Assembly (NCBI GenBank): GCA_030426065.1
Contig: JAUHZH010000177.1
Coordinates: 1 to 5,418 of the forward strand
Length of the DNA: 5,418 bases
Reading direction: 5' to 3'
Source of the DNA: Gammaproteobacteria bacterium
GTDB lineage: Bacteria; Pseudomonadota; Gammaproteobacteria; Xanthomonadales; Marinicellaceae
This document shows, piece after piece, positions 5,100 to 5,418 of the stretch; positions within the stretch are counted from its first letter, which is position 1, and each line of letters begins with the position of its first letter. Under the pieces are notes generated by a model. The model was not told where the DNA came from and did not search any database. It saw only the letters and a program-made list of their open reading frames with translations. The translations under genes were made by a program, and so were the position numbers.

Positions 5100-5418
5100 T
5101 TAACTTTCTTTGACTTGACAGGCCATTTCTGGCGCTTCGTAACCCCACACCACGGTGTAGCGGCCACCTGATTGTTTGATGATGGTTTCGTTCCGGCCCT
5201 TGAATTCACCACTTTCTTGTTGAATCATCAAAGAACTGGAATCACCGCGCTCCGCGATCAAAGTCGCTGGCTCGGTATCAAAGTGCGTCACCACCACTTC
5301 ATTGGCGGGGTTGTCGTCACAAGCCAGGAAATGTGGGTCATTTGAGTCAACCAAGCGGTATTTGGCTTGTAAACTCACGATGCGGTTCTGATACTCGTCG
5401 GCCACACAAGTGACTTTG
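5100..5418 (-). CDS. MliC-like lysozyme inhibitor domain protein, C-terminal fragment
   Basis: The last 105 residues of a gene that enters from the right edge; its start is outside, and the GTG at 5405 is probably an internal valine because the frame stays open to the edge. The part after residue 30 resembles the MliC/PliC fold, a small beta-barrel that inhibits c-type lysozyme in the periplasm or outer membrane: F-L-A-C-D-D (30-35), E-V-V-V-T-H-F, then G-E-F-K-G-R-N-E (70-77) and W-G-Y-E-A-P-E-M-A-C (91-100). Cys33 and Cys100 could form the family disulfide. The stretch before it, V-T-C-V-A-D-E-Y-Q-N-R-I-V-S-L, looks like the end of an LprI-type (DUF1311) domain, which would make this a two-domain lysozyme inhibitor. 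That part is tentative. It is a separate unit from the CoA operon, ending in TAA before the hairpin. Confidence 0.6.
   Translation of the reverse strand, partial: KVTCVADEYQNRIVSLQAKYRLVDSNDPHFLACDDNPANEVVVTHFDTEPATLIAERGDSSSLMIQQESGEFKGRNETIIKQSGGRYTVVWGYEAPEMACQVKES

Noticed and set aside
5403..5405. GTG at 5405 as the start of the lysozyme-inhibitor-like gene
   Set aside because: The frame continues upstream to the window edge with plausible coding residues (K-V-T-C), no ribosome site can be seen, and an exported inhibitor would need a signal peptide further upstream.

Overview
The window looks like chromosomal DNA of a Gram-negative bacterium, most likely a gammaproteobacterium, of moderate base composition (about half G+C by eye). 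The clues are a PanD of the self-cleaving Gly24-Ser25 type, a type III pantothenate kinase sequence that from memory resembles the Legionella/Coxiella form, a Rossmann/DUF2520 dehydrogenase beside panB as in Francisella, and an MliC-like lysozyme-inhibitor domain at the right edge. None of this fixes a genus.

Every gene is on the minus strand, so the window reads from right to left. At 5418-5100 is the 3' end of a lysozyme-inhibitor-like gene, closed by a hairpin at 5070-5050. A near-consensus sigma70-type promoter follows (-35 at 5033-5028, -10 at 5011-5006), then a leader of about 105 bases with an 8-bp palindrome and a related repeat. After that comes a packed operon: DUF2520 dehydrogenase (candidate ketopantoate reductase) - panB - panC - coaC - coaB - coaX - panD, and after 85 bases the start of a branched-chain aminotransferase gene (ilvE-like) running off the left edge. 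The first six genes overlap by 1 to 4 bases (ATGA or TGATG junctions), and panD starts 13 bases after coaX.

Together these genes cover almost the whole route from 2-ketoisovalerate and aspartate to 4'-phosphopantetheine. The aminotransferase interconverts valine and 2-ketoisovalerate. PanB makes ketopantoate, and the DUF2520 protein is the plausible reductase to pantoate. PanD makes beta-alanine and PanC joins it to pantoate. CoaX phosphorylates pantothenate, CoaB adds cysteine and CoaC decarboxylates the product. No classical PanE or IlvC is visible.

Two points stand out. First, coaX carries an in-frame TAA at codon 141 with the reading frame intact on both sides, so it is either a nonsense-mutated pseudogene, a sequence error, or a gene expressed by readthrough or re-initiation. 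Second, CoaC and CoaB are separate proteins rather than the usual CoaBC fusion, and this CoaB carries the VGFKL motif of the stand-alone (type II) family.

I found no mobile element, CRISPR array, tRNA or rRNA. Apart from the coaX lesion and possibly the leader, this is a recognisable vitamin B5/CoA operon, not a new system.
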